This document shows positions 8,209-16,346 of a DNA stretch of 64,000 bases, piece after piece. The notes under the pieces were generated by a model. The model saw only the letters and a program-made list of their open reading frames with translations. It was not told the DNA's origin and did not search any database. Within the stretch, counting starts at the first letter, position 1. The number at the start of each line of letters is the position of its first letter. The stretch comes from JAKFYM01 sp964416595 (GTDB lineage Bacteria; Bdellovibrionota; UBA1018; CAIPTA01), in the NCBI GenBank assembly GCA_964416595.1, contig CAYQES010000003.1:102130-166129 (forward strand). Reading direction: 5' to 3'. Position numbers and translations under genes: made by a program.

Positions 8209-9318
8209 TTATAAGCTGCACCCCAACGCATCTAAAATCTGCTCGGCCGCTTTTCCGTTTCCAAACAAGAAACGAGGGACGGCCATTTTTTTATACATTT
8301 CCGCACTGTCTAACAATTGCCTTACGGCTCCCACGATGTCTGGGCCATGGGTGCCCGCCAAGATCGCAGCACCAGCCGCTACCGCCTCTGGGCGCTCTGT
8401 TTTATTCCTGGTAACTACCACCGGTTTTCCCAGAGTGGGGGCCTCTTCTTGTACCCCTCCAGAATCACTCACCACTATGGTGGAACGGTCCATTAGCCAT
8501 AAAAACTCTTCGTACTCCAACGGATCAACCACCAGGAGCGAGGCGGGCTTTGTTGTGCCAAAAGCGGCATGGGCCGCCGCACGTACTTCTGGATTCGGGT
8601 GAAGAGGCAAAATGATTTGTGCTGAAGTAGTACGAGCCAGCTCAGCAAGGGCCTCCATCAGGCTGCGCATGGCTTCTCCGAAGGCCTCACGTCGATGCAA
8701 GGTGCACAAAATCAGGGCTCGATGGGGATCCAATATATCCCACTTCTTTTCTAAAGCGTTTCCAGGAGTTCTTAAGCGCTCCACCATCCACAAAAGAGCG
8801 TCAATTCCTGTATTACCGGTAACCAGAATTTTTTCAGAAGGAATTTTTTCGTTCAACAGATGCTCTCTAGCCATTGGTGTGGGAGCAAAGTGCCAACGGG
8901 CCGAAACAGCGATCAAACGGCGATTGTATTCTTCGGGCCAAGGAGAGCGTAGATCATAGGTGCGTAGCCCCGCTTCCACATGGGCCAGAGGTATGTTTTC
9001 ATAAAAAGCTGCTACGGCCCCGGCGGCGGCGGTGGTAGTATCCCCTTGCACAACGATCCAATCGGGGCGTTCGCTCTGTATGGCTTCGGAAATGGCTCCT
9101 ACGGCCCGAGAGAAAAAAGAGGCCGGAGTTTGGCCCGGTTGCATGAGGCCTAAATCCAAATGGGGCTCTAAACCAAAAGCCGAGAGCATGGGACGCACCA
9201 AATCCCGGTGCTGACCCGAATTCCAAATCTGGATGTTTTTCGAACCCTTCAAGGCCAGGGGGGCTAATTTAATGGCTTCTGGACGAGTGCCTAACAATAA
9301 CGCGACTTTTTTATTCAC
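8209..9318 (-). CDS. wecB: UDP-N-acetylglucosamine 2-epimerase (non-hydrolysing)
   Basis: Interconverts UDP-GlcNAc and UDP-ManNAc in the cytoplasm, supplying ManNAc units for surface glycans. 369 residues with the family hallmarks 'GTRPEAIKLAPL' at the N-terminus, 'VQGDTTTAAAGAVAAF', 'AHVEAGLRTYD', and the UDP-binding 'VSDSGGVQEEAPTLGKP'. The start is GTG at 9318, with only a weak GAG upstream, but a strong sigma-70 promoter lies just 5' of it. It is divergent from the 9431-16267 glycan cluster. In E. coli the NfrA/NfrB export pathway depends on WecB for its ManNAc precursor, which makes this pairing meaningful rather than accidental; that functional link is inference here. Confidence 0.94.
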   Translation of the reverse strand: MNKKVALLLGTRPEAIKLAPLALKGSKNIQIWNSGQHRDLVRPMLSAFGLEPHLDLGLMQPGQTPASFFSRAVGAISEAIQSERPDWIVVQGDTTTAAAGAVAAFYENIPLAHVEAGLRTYDLRSPWPEEYNRRLIAVSARWHFAPTPMAREHLLNEKIPSEKILVTGNTGIDALLWMVERLRTPGNALEKKWDILDPHRALILCTLHRREAFGEAMRSLMEALAELARTTSAQIILPLHPNPEVRAAAHAAFGTTKPASLLVVDPLEYEEFLWLMDRSTIVVSDSGGVQEEAPTLGKPVVVTRNKTERPEAVAAGAAILAGTHGPDIVGAVRQLLDSAEMYKKMAVPRFLFGNGKAAEQILDALGCSL

Positions 9319-9362
9319 GAATCACTCTTTTTTGTGCTTATAAAATACATTTTCTTTTTGTC

Positions 9363-9390
9363 TTTATAGCCAATTCAGGCTAATTGTCAA
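9363..9390 (-). promoter_or_regulatory. Sigma-70 type promoter of wecB
   Basis: On the minus strand a consensus -35 TTGACA (complement of 9385-9390) is followed after 16 bp by a -10 TATAAA (complement of 9363-9368), about 45 bp upstream of the wecB GTG. The divergent glycan operon begins at 9431, so this 112-bp gap must also hold its promoter; I see no equally good plus-strand match. Confidence 0.65.
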
Positions 9391-9430
9391 CGCGCCGCAA
9401 AATCTATCCGAGGCCGGGGATCCTGCACAG

Positions 9431-10144
9431 ATGCGTATTTTTCTATTTTTCAATCTATGGGTATGGAGCAGCGTTGCCCATGCCACACCTTGGACAGAAG
9501 GCATCTTGGTCCATAGTTATGGCGAGTGGCTTACTTTAGAAAAAGGCTACTCTAGTAGTGCTTTCGTAAAAGCGAAAAAAACTTTTGCAGGAGATTTCCG
9601 TTATTTTGTAGGCACCCAATGGGAAACCTACCAACCAGACTCCAATACCCTTCGTCGTTTTGCGCCCTCGGTAGGCATCGAGCTGCCATTGGGCCCCTTC
9701 ACCACCTTCCTTGAATATCGTTACCTCTATGAGCGCCCTCGCTCCACTCCATCGCCCCACGATCCTCGTTTAGGTTTAGTAGGAGGCTACTGGTGGCAGA
9801 GCCCTACCTTCGCGCAACTAGACTGGTTCTGCGATTCCTACACAGAATTGATTTCTTCCCCACGCATCCGCCCGGCCCCCACCCTCACGGGTTTTTCTAA
9901 ATTTGGCCTAAGAAAAGCGCTCACTAAAAATTTCTTTGCCGATCCCTACTTTGAAGCCTACGGCAACAAAAGCCCTGATCCGCTGATGGGCAGAGACGCT
10001 CTGGAGCTCCGTTATGGAGCACGGCTAGTTTGGGCCCCAAGAAATTGGAGCGCACAAATGGGAGTGTTTCGTCGTTTTGCCACCTTTGTGGAAGCCCCAG
10101 GATCCCGATGGCGATTCCTGCTAGCTATAGGAGGAACATTCTAG
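9431..10144 (+). CDS. Predicted outer-membrane beta-barrel of the glycan cluster (NfrA C-terminal-like)
   Basis: 237 residues: signal peptide of about 18 residues ending 'SVAHA', then alternating aromatic/polar strands typical of a barrel, and a terminal Phe ('LLAIGGTF') as expected for a BAM substrate. No TPR region is present, unlike the large E. coli NfrA or PgaA exporters. The gene overlaps the next by one base (TAGTG) and is followed by an NfrB-like glycosyltransferase, so I infer it forms or assists the outer-membrane exit for the polymer. Similarity to the NfrA C-terminal domain is suggested by context and by the stretch 'DALELRYGARLVWAPRNW', but I am not certain of it. The protein may instead be a generic small barrel. 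Confidence 0.7.
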   Translation: MRIFLFFNLWVWSSVAHATPWTEGILVHSYGEWLTLEKGYSSSAFVKAKKTFAGDFRYFVGTQWETYQPDSNTLRRFAPSVGIELPLGPFTTFLEYRYLYERPRSTPSPHDPRLGLVGGYWWQSPTFAQLDWFCDSYTELISSPRIRPAPTLTGFSKFGLRKALTKNFFADPYFEAYGNKSPDPLMGRDALELRYGARLVWAPRNWSAQMGVFRRFATFVEAPGSRWRFLLAIGGTF

Positions 10145-11526
10145 TGGAAATGTTCTTATATGCTCTTATAGCTATCACCATGATAGGAGTTTTGGCTCTT
10201 GCTCTCGACGATCTTTTTATTGATTTTACCGCCCTTTTATTTAGCCTCAGGCCTAAAAAAATCTTGCCACACCAACTTTCGCTGCCGCAAAAACGCTTTG
10301 CCATCCTCATTGCCAACTGGAAAGAGGAGGATATTTTAGGGCAAATGATCCGTGGAAATCTCGGAAAAATTAAATATGATAACTTTAGTATATTTCTCGG
10401 CGTGTATCCCAATGATACTGCCACCTGGGAAGTGGCAAGGGATCTCGAGCGAGTGTTTCCACAGGTGTCAGTCATCATCAATCACCTGCCGGGCCCAACG
10501 TCTAAAGGGCAACTTCTCAATCACATGATGAGGAAAATCCTCGATTCAGAAAAACTCACGGGCCTCCATTACGACGCATTTTTGCTACAAGACTCTGAAG
10601 ACCTCATTCATCCTTGTTCTCTTGCACTCATGAATAGAGAATTAAATGAAGCAGACTTCGTGCAGATCCCCGTATTTTCTCTAAAAACCCCCTATCGAGA
10701 ATTCACCGCAGGAACCTATGCCGATGAATTCGCTGAGTCTCACACAAAGGATTTGTTGGCCCGTGAGTTTCTGGGCGCTGCCGTTCCAAGTGCAGGTGTA
10801 GGAACAGCCCTCTCAAGAAAACTTGTACTCAAAATGCAAAATATTTTTAATGGCGATTTTCTTAATGAGAAAACGCTCACCGAAGATTATCAACTGGGAA
10901 TCCTCACTGGAAAGCTCGGACTAATCACGCGTTTCGCTTGTTATTTCCTAGAACAAAATGGGCAACGAGATTACATCGCCACGAGAGAATATTTTCCGAA
11001 TAAGTTTAAAAATTCTATCCGGCAAAAAACACGTTGGACTTTGGGTATAACCTTCCAAGGCCACAACTTATTGGCGTGGGAAGGTAAACTCGTGGATCGT
11101 TACTTTTTCTGGCGAGATCGACGGGGCCCCATAAATGCTATTTTATTAGTTAACTGCACTTTCATACTAATATATTTTAGCGGCCACTATGCTTATACGG
11201 CCACACTCCCTTCGGTTGTGGATCTAGATTGGATAAATGCCATTCTAGGACTTAATTTCTTGCAGATGCTATGGCGCCTTGGCCAACGCATAAAAAGCAC
11301 CTCCCTCATTTATGGATGGTCATTTGCTGTTTTAGTGCCCCTACGATGGCCTCTGGCTAATTTAATCAACACTCTTGCTGCAGCACGAGCTTTTCTCGAA
11401 TTTCGGCGAAGCAGAAAATCCGGCACAGCGGTTCCCTGGGTGAAAACTCAACATCGTCTACCCGTAAATTTTGGTATCGAATCGCGCCCCAATCTTCTTC
11501 CTCAAGAGAAGGAGGCGAGTGCATGA
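10144..11526 (+). CDS. NfrB-like processive family-2 glycosyltransferase, inner membrane
   Basis: Predicted to polymerise and export a glycan across the inner membrane. In the 460-residue protein: membrane helix at about 3-24, GT2 domain with 'ILIANWKEEDILGQMI' at ~54-69, the acidic DSED at 150-153, 'TEDYQLG' at 246-252 and the processive-enzyme motif RQKTRW at 293-298, then helices near 330-350, 365-385 and 395-420. The 'IANWKEE' opening, the 'ALDDLFIDF' segment and the tail 'VPWVKTQHRLP' resemble E. coli NfrB, the phage N4 adsorption protein. NfrB (about 745 residues) also has a C-terminal MshEN c-di-GMP-binding domain; this protein stops before it. The start is GTG 10144, nine bases after GGAGG and overlapping the previous stop; ATG 10150 is second choice. 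ATGA overlap with the next gene. Confidence 0.85.
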   Translation: MEMFLYALIAITMIGVLALALDDLFIDFTALLFSLRPKKILPHQLSLPQKRFAILIANWKEEDILGQMIRGNLGKIKYDNFSIFLGVYPNDTATWEVARDLERVFPQVSVIINHLPGPTSKGQLLNHMMRKILDSEKLTGLHYDAFLLQDSEDLIHPCSLALMNRELNEADFVQIPVFSLKTPYREFTAGTYADEFAESHTKDLLAREFLGAAVPSAGVGTALSRKLVLKMQNIFNGDFLNEKTLTEDYQLGILTGKLGLITRFACYFLEQNGQRDYIATREYFPNKFKNSIRQKTRWTLGITFQGHNLLAWEGKLVDRYFFWRDRRGPINAILLVNCTFILIYFSGHYAYTATLPSVVDLDWINAILGLNFLQMLWRLGQRIKSTSLIYGWSFAVLVPLRWPLANLINTLAAARAFLEFRRSRKSGTAVPWVKTQHRLPVNFGIESRPNLLPQEKEASA

Positions 11527-13280
11527 GGCTGCTATTTTTGCTTCTTCTTTTTACAGGGAACGCCGCCGCAGCTCCAACAAAAGAGTGTGTGCAAATTTTT
11601 TACGATCGCAGCCCCGATCCCACTTATTGGATGGGGAAAACATACGCCACTTTTCTCCAAAACCTCTTAGGGCACTTTCCCGAGTTTCAACAAATCATAA
11701 GTCCTATTGAATTGTATAAAAAGGGAGAGATTGAAAACTGCCGAGCCACATTTTACTTGGGCAGCTATTTCGACAACAAAATCCCAGCAGATTTTCTAGT
11801 AGACTACCAAAAAACACAAAAATCTGTGGTGTGGTTTGGCTACTCCATCTGGCAAATGGGAGAAGCTTTTGAGCAAATATTTGGATATCGATATGATGGA
11901 TTAACCACCCTCGACAAACAATTAACCGATGAAAAAGGACACCCCACCTTTTTTAAATGGATCACGTATAAGGGAGAAACCTTTTTTAAATTTGGAGATT
12001 GGTCGCTAACTAACCCACAAGAATTTTTGGCCCCTTTCGAGCAAATAATTATTTCAAAAACCCGCTCAGGCGATACCAGTGTATTATCCACGGCTCGCCA
12101 CAGCGGACGCGAGATCGAAATTCCCTATGCAATTCGAAACAAGAATCATTTTTATGTGGCCGATATCCCCTTCAGCTATATGCACGAGGCCGATCGCTAT
12201 CTAATCACCACCGATCTGCTGTTCGATATACTCAAAGTAGAACCCAAACATAAAAAGCGACTCGCCCTGCTCCGAATCGAAGATGTACACGCACTCCTGC
12301 CACTCTACAATTTATATGGAATGACCAATGTGTTGATTGAAGAAAAAGTGCCCATCAACATTTCGCTCATCCCTATATTTTTTGACCCACTTTATGTCTA
12401 TGCACGATCCCAATCTGATGAATACGTGACCATGGATCGAAAAATACAATTTGTTGAATACTTGCGTGAAATGCAAAAATTGAATGCAAGCTTCATTTGG
12501 CATGGTGTTACCCATCAAACCGGGAGGAGAAAAAATCCTCACAATGGGGCGTCTGGAGACGATTTTGAATTTTGGCTGTCCCAAGAAAACCGCCCATTGG
12601 AAAAAGATAGCGCAAGTTGGGTATTGGACCGGCTAAACGACGGCTTTTATACCATCATGCAAACAAAACTAGCACCACCCCTAGTTTGGCTTACCCCGCA
12701 TTACCAGGCCTCCGCTTTAGACTATCTTATCTTCGCCAGGGTTTTTCCATGGAACGTTGGTCGAGTTATCTACTTCGAGTTCCAAGCACACAACCTTCCA
12801 GCGCACGACCCATCCCACTGGTTTAGTAAACTAGACCCCACAGCTCAAAAGAATCGCATCGACACCTTCAGTAAAATAAGCATAAAAAATGTATCGCAGC
12901 GTTGGAACGGACAATTTTTCCCCTATGAAATACATGGGGACATATACGGCCAAAGAATTATTCCTGAAAATTTAGGAAATTCTCAGCCCTATATCAGCGA
13001 ACATGTGCTTCGAACTCGAACGGCTAAAGAGATTGTACAAGATGCAAAAAGAAACTTGGTGATTAGGGATGCGTGGGCCTCCTTCTTCTATCACCCCTAT
13101 TTATTACAGCCCTTCAATTCTGGCGGCAGAGGAGCCTTTCCCGGTGATCCCAAAGAACTTCGCTACATTGTGCGTGAAATAAAAAAACTTGGATATACGT
13201 TCATTAACGCACACCAATTTGCAGAAAAAAACACCAACCCCATTCGACCTGAACCCATCTATCGGGAGATCCAACAATGA
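11523..13280 (+). CDS. Secreted DUF2334 polysaccharide deacetylase-like protein
   Basis: 585 residues with a signal peptide ('LLFLLLLFTGNAAAA'). The C-terminal half matches the DUF2334 branch of the NodB/polysaccharide deacetylase superfamily: 'LLRIEDVHALLP' (acidic pair at 253-254), the metal-binding type 'WHGVTHQ' at 326-332, and 'FFYHPYL' near 530. The first ~240 residues ('YDRSPDPTYWMGKTYATFLQ' onward) look like the companion domain seen in these proteins. Expected role: periplasmic or surface removal of acetyl groups from the polymer made by the upstream transferase, as PgaB does for PNAG. The usual D-D pair is E-D here, so activity is not assured. Four-base ATGA overlaps at both ends indicate tight coupling. 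Confidence 0.8.
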   Translation: MRLLFLLLLFTGNAAAAPTKECVQIFYDRSPDPTYWMGKTYATFLQNLLGHFPEFQQIISPIELYKKGEIENCRATFYLGSYFDNKIPADFLVDYQKTQKSVVWFGYSIWQMGEAFEQIFGYRYDGLTTLDKQLTDEKGHPTFFKWITYKGETFFKFGDWSLTNPQEFLAPFEQIIISKTRSGDTSVLSTARHSGREIEIPYAIRNKNHFYVADIPFSYMHEADRYLITTDLLFDILKVEPKHKKRLALLRIEDVHALLPLYNLYGMTNVLIEEKVPINISLIPIFFDPLYVYARSQSDEYVTMDRKIQFVEYLREMQKLNASFIWHGVTHQTGRRKNPHNGASGDDFEFWLSQENRPLEKDSASWVLDRLNDGFYTIMQTKLAPPLVWLTPHYQASALDYLIFARVFPWNVGRVIYFEFQAHNLPAHDPSHWFSKLDPTAQKNRIDTFSKISIKNVSQRWNGQFFPYEIHGDIYGQRIIPENLGNSQPYISEHVLRTRTAKEIVQDAKRNLVIRDAWASFFYHPYLLQPFNSGGRGAFPGDPKELRYIVREIKKLGYTFINAHQFAEKNTNPIRPEPIYREIQQ

Positions 13281-14998
13281 AAACCATACTTCTTGTGTTA
13301 TGCGGCCTCATATTAGCCTTTCCGGCCCACGGAGAGTTAAATCTAGAAAAGCCGAACGTGCTCTTAGAAAAAGCTAAAACCGGAAGAATAGCTTGCCGTG
13401 AGGTGATTTTAGATATCCAGCAAAATATTCCGGAGCTAAGAGAACCGGCACTATTCGAAAGCTATTTCTCCGTTTTGGATGAGCTAGAAATAATCGCTCA
13501 AAGCCTCAACCTAGACGACATCTACCCCGACGCTGTAAAAAACCTTGGCCTCCAGATGGTATCTAGTGGCATTCGCTGGTTATCGGCCTCCCGTGATTCT
13601 ATTGAAAAAATACTAGAGTATCATCGCTGGATGAATTCCAATGTGGCTTATTCTTTTGAAGCCAACACAGAGCTTGAGGCAAAAACGTTAACAGATCCTT
13701 TAGCCATAAGAAGATTTGCAACGAACATTGACCTGCTCATTCCTTGGATTAGGAAAAACTTTCCTAACGAAACCGGGCTTCTTTTGGGCTATCAAAACCT
13801 AATTTCTGATATGGCTGCCAAGTTTCTTTCAAACCCCAATTTAACAGAAGAAGATCGAATTTTTTGGCTGCAGAAAATTTACTCCACCAATGGATTCAGC
13901 GCAGCGCTAAGTGGAATCCAAAGTGAAATCCTTACCACAACAAAAGAAAATAAATTTCTTTTACACCAATATATTCGGCGCCTTCTCTCTCTCGCCCAGA
14001 AAATTAAATCAGGAGAAAATCAACCTATTTGGCTCATGGATCAGTTGGGTGAAATTGCCGGCGAAGCCGCAATTCGCATGGTAGATTACAGGGAGCGTTT
14101 TATCGTGGGCGAATTCTCTGGCCTCTTAGATCTACTCAGGGCAAAGCATCTAAAATTCTTTTCTGCACAATGGATGATGTCGGATCGTGTTCCTAATGAT
14201 GAATATGCGGAAGATTATCTAGATCTCACCCGCGTGCTGCTACAATACTTGAGCCAAAACAATCTAGAAAAAGAATCAGACGATATTTCACGTTTTCTCG
14301 CACTCTATGCAGCCTCTGTAATGGCAAAAAGTAAGCGCCTTGAAGGCACCTACAATCTTCGTGATCGGCATGGCAAGAGCTGGAAGTTCACAGCAGTTTT
14401 AGCAAGAGAATCCACTCTATTTGTGGCGCTTGAAGATGCCGATGGTTTTGTTCGTAAATCTTTCTATAATGTTAGCTACGGGATTGAAAACGACACTTTT
14501 GTAGCATCCGAGCGAGAATTAGATACAGATCCAGCTCGCAATCTGACTATCAAATTTAAGCTCATCGGTGATGGAAAAATTGAAGTCCGCGATCTCATGG
14601 CTTTGCCTGGAGAGCAAATTTTGAAAGGGAAAAAGTCTGAAACCTATCCCAACTATTTTCTCCAAGCAGATCCAAATCCCATAGATCCTTCGGGCACTTA
14701 CCAGGGCATGGTACATTTTGGTAAAAATTTTAGTATTAAAATGAACTTGGTAGTAACGAGCTTTCATGGCCACACTCTCGGTCGCATGTCTGATGAAAAT
14801 CAAACCATGTTCCTCGATCTGAATGTTGGCACCAGAGGAGTAGACTCCGTGCTCTATCTGACAACCGGTAGACGCCAGCGCACCAACTGGGTTCAACTAA
14901 GGGGTGTTGTAAAAAATGGCACCTTCCGAGGTTTTGTGATCAATGGTGGCCGCGGAATTTCAGCCAAAGAATTTATTTTAAAGAAAATTTCTAACTAG
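13277..14998 (+). CDS. Secreted protein of unknown function in the glycan operon
   Basis: 573 residues beginning with a signal peptide ('MKTILLVLCGLILAFPAHG'). I do not recognise the family. The first ~340 residues look mainly helical, rich in Leu/Ile/Glu with periodic hydrophobics, possibly a repeat or scaffold domain. The last ~220 have beta character ('GTYNLRDRHGKSWKF', 'GTYQGMVHFGKNFSIKMN'), with two similar 'GTY...' openings that may mark two related beta domains. No lipobox, no catalytic motif and no membrane helix beyond the signal were seen. Its ATGA overlap with the deacetylase gene and 12-bp distance to the glycosidase gene imply a role in modifying, holding or exporting the same glycan. 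Confidence 0.75.
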   Translation: MKTILLVLCGLILAFPAHGELNLEKPNVLLEKAKTGRIACREVILDIQQNIPELREPALFESYFSVLDELEIIAQSLNLDDIYPDAVKNLGLQMVSSGIRWLSASRDSIEKILEYHRWMNSNVAYSFEANTELEAKTLTDPLAIRRFATNIDLLIPWIRKNFPNETGLLLGYQNLISDMAAKFLSNPNLTEEDRIFWLQKIYSTNGFSAALSGIQSEILTTTKENKFLLHQYIRRLLSLAQKIKSGENQPIWLMDQLGEIAGEAAIRMVDYRERFIVGEFSGLLDLLRAKHLKFFSAQWMMSDRVPNDEYAEDYLDLTRVLLQYLSQNNLEKESDDISRFLALYAASVMAKSKRLEGTYNLRDRHGKSWKFTAVLARESTLFVALEDADGFVRKSFYNVSYGIENDTFVASERELDTDPARNLTIKFKLIGDGKIEVRDLMALPGEQILKGKKSETYPNYFLQADPNPIDPSGTYQGMVHFGKNFSIKMNLVVTSFHGHTLGRMSDENQTMFLDLNVGTRGVDSVLYLTTGRRQRTNWVQLRGVVKNGTFRGFVINGGRGISAKEFILKKISN

Positions 14999-15010
14999 AA
15001 GAGGAATATC

Positions 15011-16267
15011 ATGAAAGCTTTAATCTTATTGTCCTTGTTATGCATCCCAACCAATCCAGCAGAAGCCATGAATATGGTTAGGGGATTCAATCTCACCGAA
15101 TCCCAGCACTTTCCTTATGACGCCGCCTCCGATGGCATAGAAAAAACCCCTGCCCAGGTGGCCGTGGATCAGGCTCTGCGCCTGGGCGCAAATCACATTA
15201 TCTTGAATGTCCGAGCCACTATGGTTGGCCCATACTCCACAGAAATTATCCCTGTTACTCCGCCGGCCGATCGATCCAATGAAATGAAACGCATGTCCCG
15301 TCTAATTAAATACATTAAATCTAAAGGCATGACCGTTGGCCTACGCCCCATCTTTTTTGTGGTCGGCCCTAATGGAGAGTTCCCCTATAAAGAAAAAATG
15401 GCAGACGGCACAGAGAAAATCTGGTGGCACGGAAACATCCAACCCAAAGATCCAAATCGCTGGTTTGAGAGCTTCCGCGTTTTCTTAGATGGTTATATTA
15501 CGATCGCCAAATTCGCCAAGGTGGAAGAATTCACTGTAGGAGCTGAACTATATTCGATGACCGTTGGGTTAGAAGACCAATGGAGAGAATACCCATACGG
15601 ATTTCCTGGCCGATGGCTCGAGCTATTGCGTTATGTGAGAAGCAAATTGCCAAATGCTCGATTAATGTATGACATCAATTTCACAGATGACAGCGTGAGT
15701 GGCGGAGATTTTACGGCCCTGGGTGGAGAGTTCGAACGCTGGCGCTACCGAATCGTTGATCTTGCAGATCGAACCAACCCAGAGGAGAAAAAAATCTGGT
15801 TAGACTTAACCACATTTTGGAAAGAGCTCGATGCTGTGGGTATCGATATGTATCGATCTTTGGCCAGTCACACGCAAGAAATACCTTCAGACTACGAGCA
15901 ACTAGTGGCACTCCTACGCCAAAGAACCGACTCCTTCGCCACACAAATGGACAACACCTTAACCGAAATATCCATAACGCTAGATATGGAAAAACCTGTC
16001 ATTTTTAAGGAATTGGGCTACCGCTCCGTGGAGAAGGGATTTATCGATCCCTTTAGCTATGCAGGCGAAGGCACTTTGAATGTTTTGCACCAAGCCGCGG
16101 CTTTCCAAGCAGTATTTTCTTCTTTTTGGGAACCTCAGTGGCCTTGGTTTAAGGGCTTTAATTTCTGGGAAATCGCCGTGGATCCGTCCAAAACAGGATC
16201 AGGAGATAACGGCTTTAGCCCTGTGTACAAAGAAGAAACTGAAACGGTGTTAAGAAAATACTGGTGA
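15011..16267 (+). CDS. Secreted GH113-like glycoside hydrolase (TIM barrel)
   Basis: 418 residues: signal peptide (~1-19), then a TIM-barrel hydrolase resembling family GH113, whose characterised members cleave beta-mannans. Starting 'RGFNLTE', it carries the acid/base candidate E179 in 'FTVGAELYSM' and the nucleophile candidate E334 in 'VIFKELGYRS', with 'FNFWEIAVDP' lining the end of the barrel. A ribosome site (AGAGGAA) precedes the ATG, which is 12 bp after the previous stop, so it is the last gene of the glycan operon. Synthase operons often include a hydrolase that trims or clears mis-sorted polymer (compare alginate AlgL, Pel PelA). A mannosidase-like fold fits a ManNAc-containing polymer, but substrate is inference. 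Confidence 0.75.
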   Translation: MKALILLSLLCIPTNPAEAMNMVRGFNLTESQHFPYDAASDGIEKTPAQVAVDQALRLGANHIILNVRATMVGPYSTEIIPVTPPADRSNEMKRMSRLIKYIKSKGMTVGLRPIFFVVGPNGEFPYKEKMADGTEKIWWHGNIQPKDPNRWFESFRVFLDGYITIAKFAKVEEFTVGAELYSMTVGLEDQWREYPYGFPGRWLELLRYVRSKLPNARLMYDINFTDDSVSGGDFTALGGEFERWRYRIVDLADRTNPEEKKIWLDLTTFWKELDAVGIDMYRSLASHTQEIPSDYEQLVALLRQRTDSFATQMDNTLTEISITLDMEKPVIFKELGYRSVEKGFIDPFSYAGEGTLNVLHQAAAFQAVFSSFWEPQWPWFKGFNFWEIAVDPSKTGSGDNGFSPVYKEETETVLRKYW

Positions 16268-16314
16268 TTGTTGCATAGCACTTTCTTCACCAACACTGGA
16301 ATTGAACTCTTGCG

Positions 16315-16346
16315 ATTCTTCTAGCTCAAGATAAGCTAGAAAGAAT
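16315..16346. other. Imperfect inverted repeat covering the anmK start codon
   Basis: ATTCTTCTAGCT (16315-16326) pairs with 16334-16346 with a one-base bulge and a 7-nt loop. The 3' arm ends inside the ATG at 16345, and no U-tract follows, so this is not a standard terminator; it could hide the initiation site or slow read-through from the glycan operon. Confidence 0.5.
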
